Source: DASSHC01 sp035693105 (GTDB lineage Bacteria; Chloroflexota; Chloroflexia; Thermomicrobiales; Thermomicrobiaceae). From it: a stretch of DNA of 15,371 nt. The notes below the pieces were generated by a model. That model searched no databases. It was not told where the DNA came from and worked only from the letters and a program-made list of their open reading frames with translations. The translations under genes and the position numbers were made by a program. This document shows positions 14,801-15,371 of this stretch, piece after piece; within the stretch, counting starts at the first letter, position 1, and each line of letters opens with the position of its first letter. The stretch spans positions 1 through 15,371 of the forward strand of contig DASSHC010000043.1 in assembly GCA_035693105.1 (NCBI GenBank), read 5' to 3'.

Positions 14801-15021
14801 GTGCGGTCCCGAGGAGTGATCCACGGATCGACGCCAAACCAGAGCAGGCAACTGATCTGGTTGCTGGATCGGGAAACCGATCTAGCCGGCCACGAGAACC
14901 GGCAACGGTACTCACGGTCGTTCGAAGCGAAGGGCTCATGGCGGTTGGGGCAACCCGCGGTCATCCCCCTTCAGGACGAACCGGGCGTCGAGCGTGAGAA
15001 GCTCGTCAGGACCGCGTTTTT
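14801..15021 (+). ncRNA. Candidate structured RNA of about 220 nt, family not recognised
   Basis: The two ends pair in a rod: GCGGTCC (14803-14809) with GGACCGC (15009-15015), then CGAG (14810-14813) with CTCG (15002-15005) past a TCA bulge, CACG (14822-14825) with CGTG (14993-14996), and TCGACGCC (14828-14835) with GGCGTCGA (14984-14991). Inside are AACCAGA/TCTGGTT (14837-14862) with an inner CAG-GCAA-CTG, and directly next to it a ten-base stem (14863-14886, one G-U) capped by GAAA. Further in, GAAGGG (14929-14934) pairs with CCCTTC (14967-14972) around ATG/CAT and the hairpin GGTTG-GGG-CAACC. TTTTT (15017-15021) follows the closing stem. GNRA loops, the G-U pair, promoter and T-run all support the plus strand. 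I see no hallmark of RNase P, tmRNA, SRP, 6S or common riboswitches. A competing local hairpin is CGAGC/GCTCG (14989-15005). Confidence 0.65.
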
Positions 15022-15098
15022 GTTCCCCAAACGTCCTGCTTGCCTATCACCTCGCCCGGCAACTGCCTTTTGAGGGCGTTGTGTGCCGCATGCGGCTT

Positions 15099-15212
15099 GG
15101 ATCCTTCGACAAGCTCAGGATGACAGGGTAACGGATGAGGCGGACGAGTACGTCCCGTCGTTGTCGTCAGCCCCTCACTACCCCTGTCATCCCGAGCGCA
15201 GTCGAGGGATCC
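15099..15212. repeat. Inverted pair of the GGATCCTTCGAC-type dispersed repeat
   Basis: GGATCCTTCGACAAGCTC... (15099-15128) and the imperfect inverse ending TCGAGGGATCC (15182-15212) face each other across about 50 bases. The first arm is nearly identical to 5227-5257. Confidence 0.6.
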
Positions 15213-15251
15213 GTCGTGCCTCAACTCACAACTTCGTCGTGCGCCACACTC

Positions 15252-15303
15252 CCTCCCCCATGTCTCCCCTCTCCCAGTATTGGGAGAGGGGTTGGGGGTG
15301 AGG
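15252..15303. repeat. CTCCCC-type dispersed repeat with an 11-base hairpin
   Basis: CCCCTCTCCCA (15266-15276) pairs perfectly with TGGGAGAGGGG (15281-15291) across GTAT, followed by TTGGGGGTGAGGG. A shorter relative lies at 5154-5190. It has no T-tract and is best treated as an intergenic repeat that may act as a transcript end. Confidence 0.6.
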
Positions 15304-15371
15304 GCCCGTCCGACGCTCAGATGCCGCTGACGGCGTTTCCGGGCCGGCGCAGGTCGGTCGCGGCGCGGTAG

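Larger units (their letters stand above)
15022..15371. other. Non-coding end of the window, made largely of dispersed repeats
   Basis: I see no credible gene. An open plus-strand frame from 15135 to the edge runs straight through the repeats and has no homology. The repeats are described separately. Confidence 0.6.

Noticed and set aside
14840..14880. Resemblance to a TPP riboswitch (CTGATCTGG...GGGAA)
   Set aside because: The CTGAGA half of the TPP motif and the correct helix layout are absent, and the match falls inside a better hairpin pair.
14911..14934. GTTCGAAG as a tRNA T-loop
   Set aside because: No five-base T-stem, anticodon arm or acceptor stem can be formed around it.
14899..15016. 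Fragments resembling SAM-I (GGCAACGGT) and T-box (GGACCGCG) motifs
   Set aside because: Neither has its partner elements, no downstream methionine or aminoacyl-tRNA synthetase gene follows, and the T-box core TGGNACCGCG is not matched.
14755..15073. Short plus-strand open frames of 80 and 101 codons
   Set aside because: They overlap the promoter itself and the structured RNA; starts lack ribosome sites, and the base-pairing pattern explains the sequence better.
15135..15371. Open plus-strand frame running to the window edge
   Set aside because: It is entirely composed of dispersed repeats, with no ribosome site or homology.

Overview
The window is GC-rich (estimated by eye at well above 60%). 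Its genes use GTG, TTG and probably CTG starts, and it carries several families of short dispersed inverted repeats. Together with a secreted-protein module that I recall mainly from Chloroflexota, this suggests a Chloroflexota bacterium, perhaps Thermomicrobia-like. No rRNA or other taxonomic marker is present, so this is an inference.

Left part (1-2079): after a repeat-bearing non-coding stretch there is a minus-strand lipid operon. A PimA-like GT4 glycosyltransferase, split by an apparent one-base frameshift near 1859, is followed by a CDP-alcohol phosphatidyltransferase with the complete family motif. The order resembles the phosphatidyl-inositol-mannoside genes of actinobacteria. A near-consensus promoter (2189-2218, minus) drives it. 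Next come a 57-residue membrane protein (2233, plus), a PRC-barrel protein (2419-2970, minus) and a complete cytosolic copper amine oxidase (3176-5125, plus).

Middle (5126-8934): dispersed repeats surround a complete IS630-family element (5327-6616). Its transposase is split at an A8 run that fits a -1 programmed frameshift. The element sits at the centre of a 15+15-base inverted repeat. It is followed by a secreted two-domain protein (6787-8787, minus) that fuses a Chloroflexota-type N-terminal module to a sorbosone-dehydrogenase-like beta-propeller and appears to start with CTG.

Right part (8935-15371): a translationally coupled operon for a three-subunit proton-translocating transhydrogenase (pntAA-pntAB-pntB) ends in a hairpin terminator. 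A roughly 570-base non-coding gap holds a foldback element with arms of about 80 bases. A PhzF-family enzyme and a group II PLP decarboxylase then converge, with interleaved stop codons.

The most interesting object is non-coding. At 14801-15021 (plus) there is a candidate structured RNA of about 220 nt with its own TTGACA promoter, complementary ends closing a long rod, two adjacent hairpins capped by GNRA tetraloops, a further nested stem, and a U-tract. I could not match it to a known RNA family. The last 350 bases hold only dispersed repeats.

Functionally the window mixes membrane lipid head-group synthesis, redox and NADPH supply (transhydrogenase), amine production and oxidation (decarboxylase, amine oxidase; not linked in an operon) and extracellular sugar or aldehyde oxidation. 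I see no CRISPR array, tRNA, rRNA or prophage.
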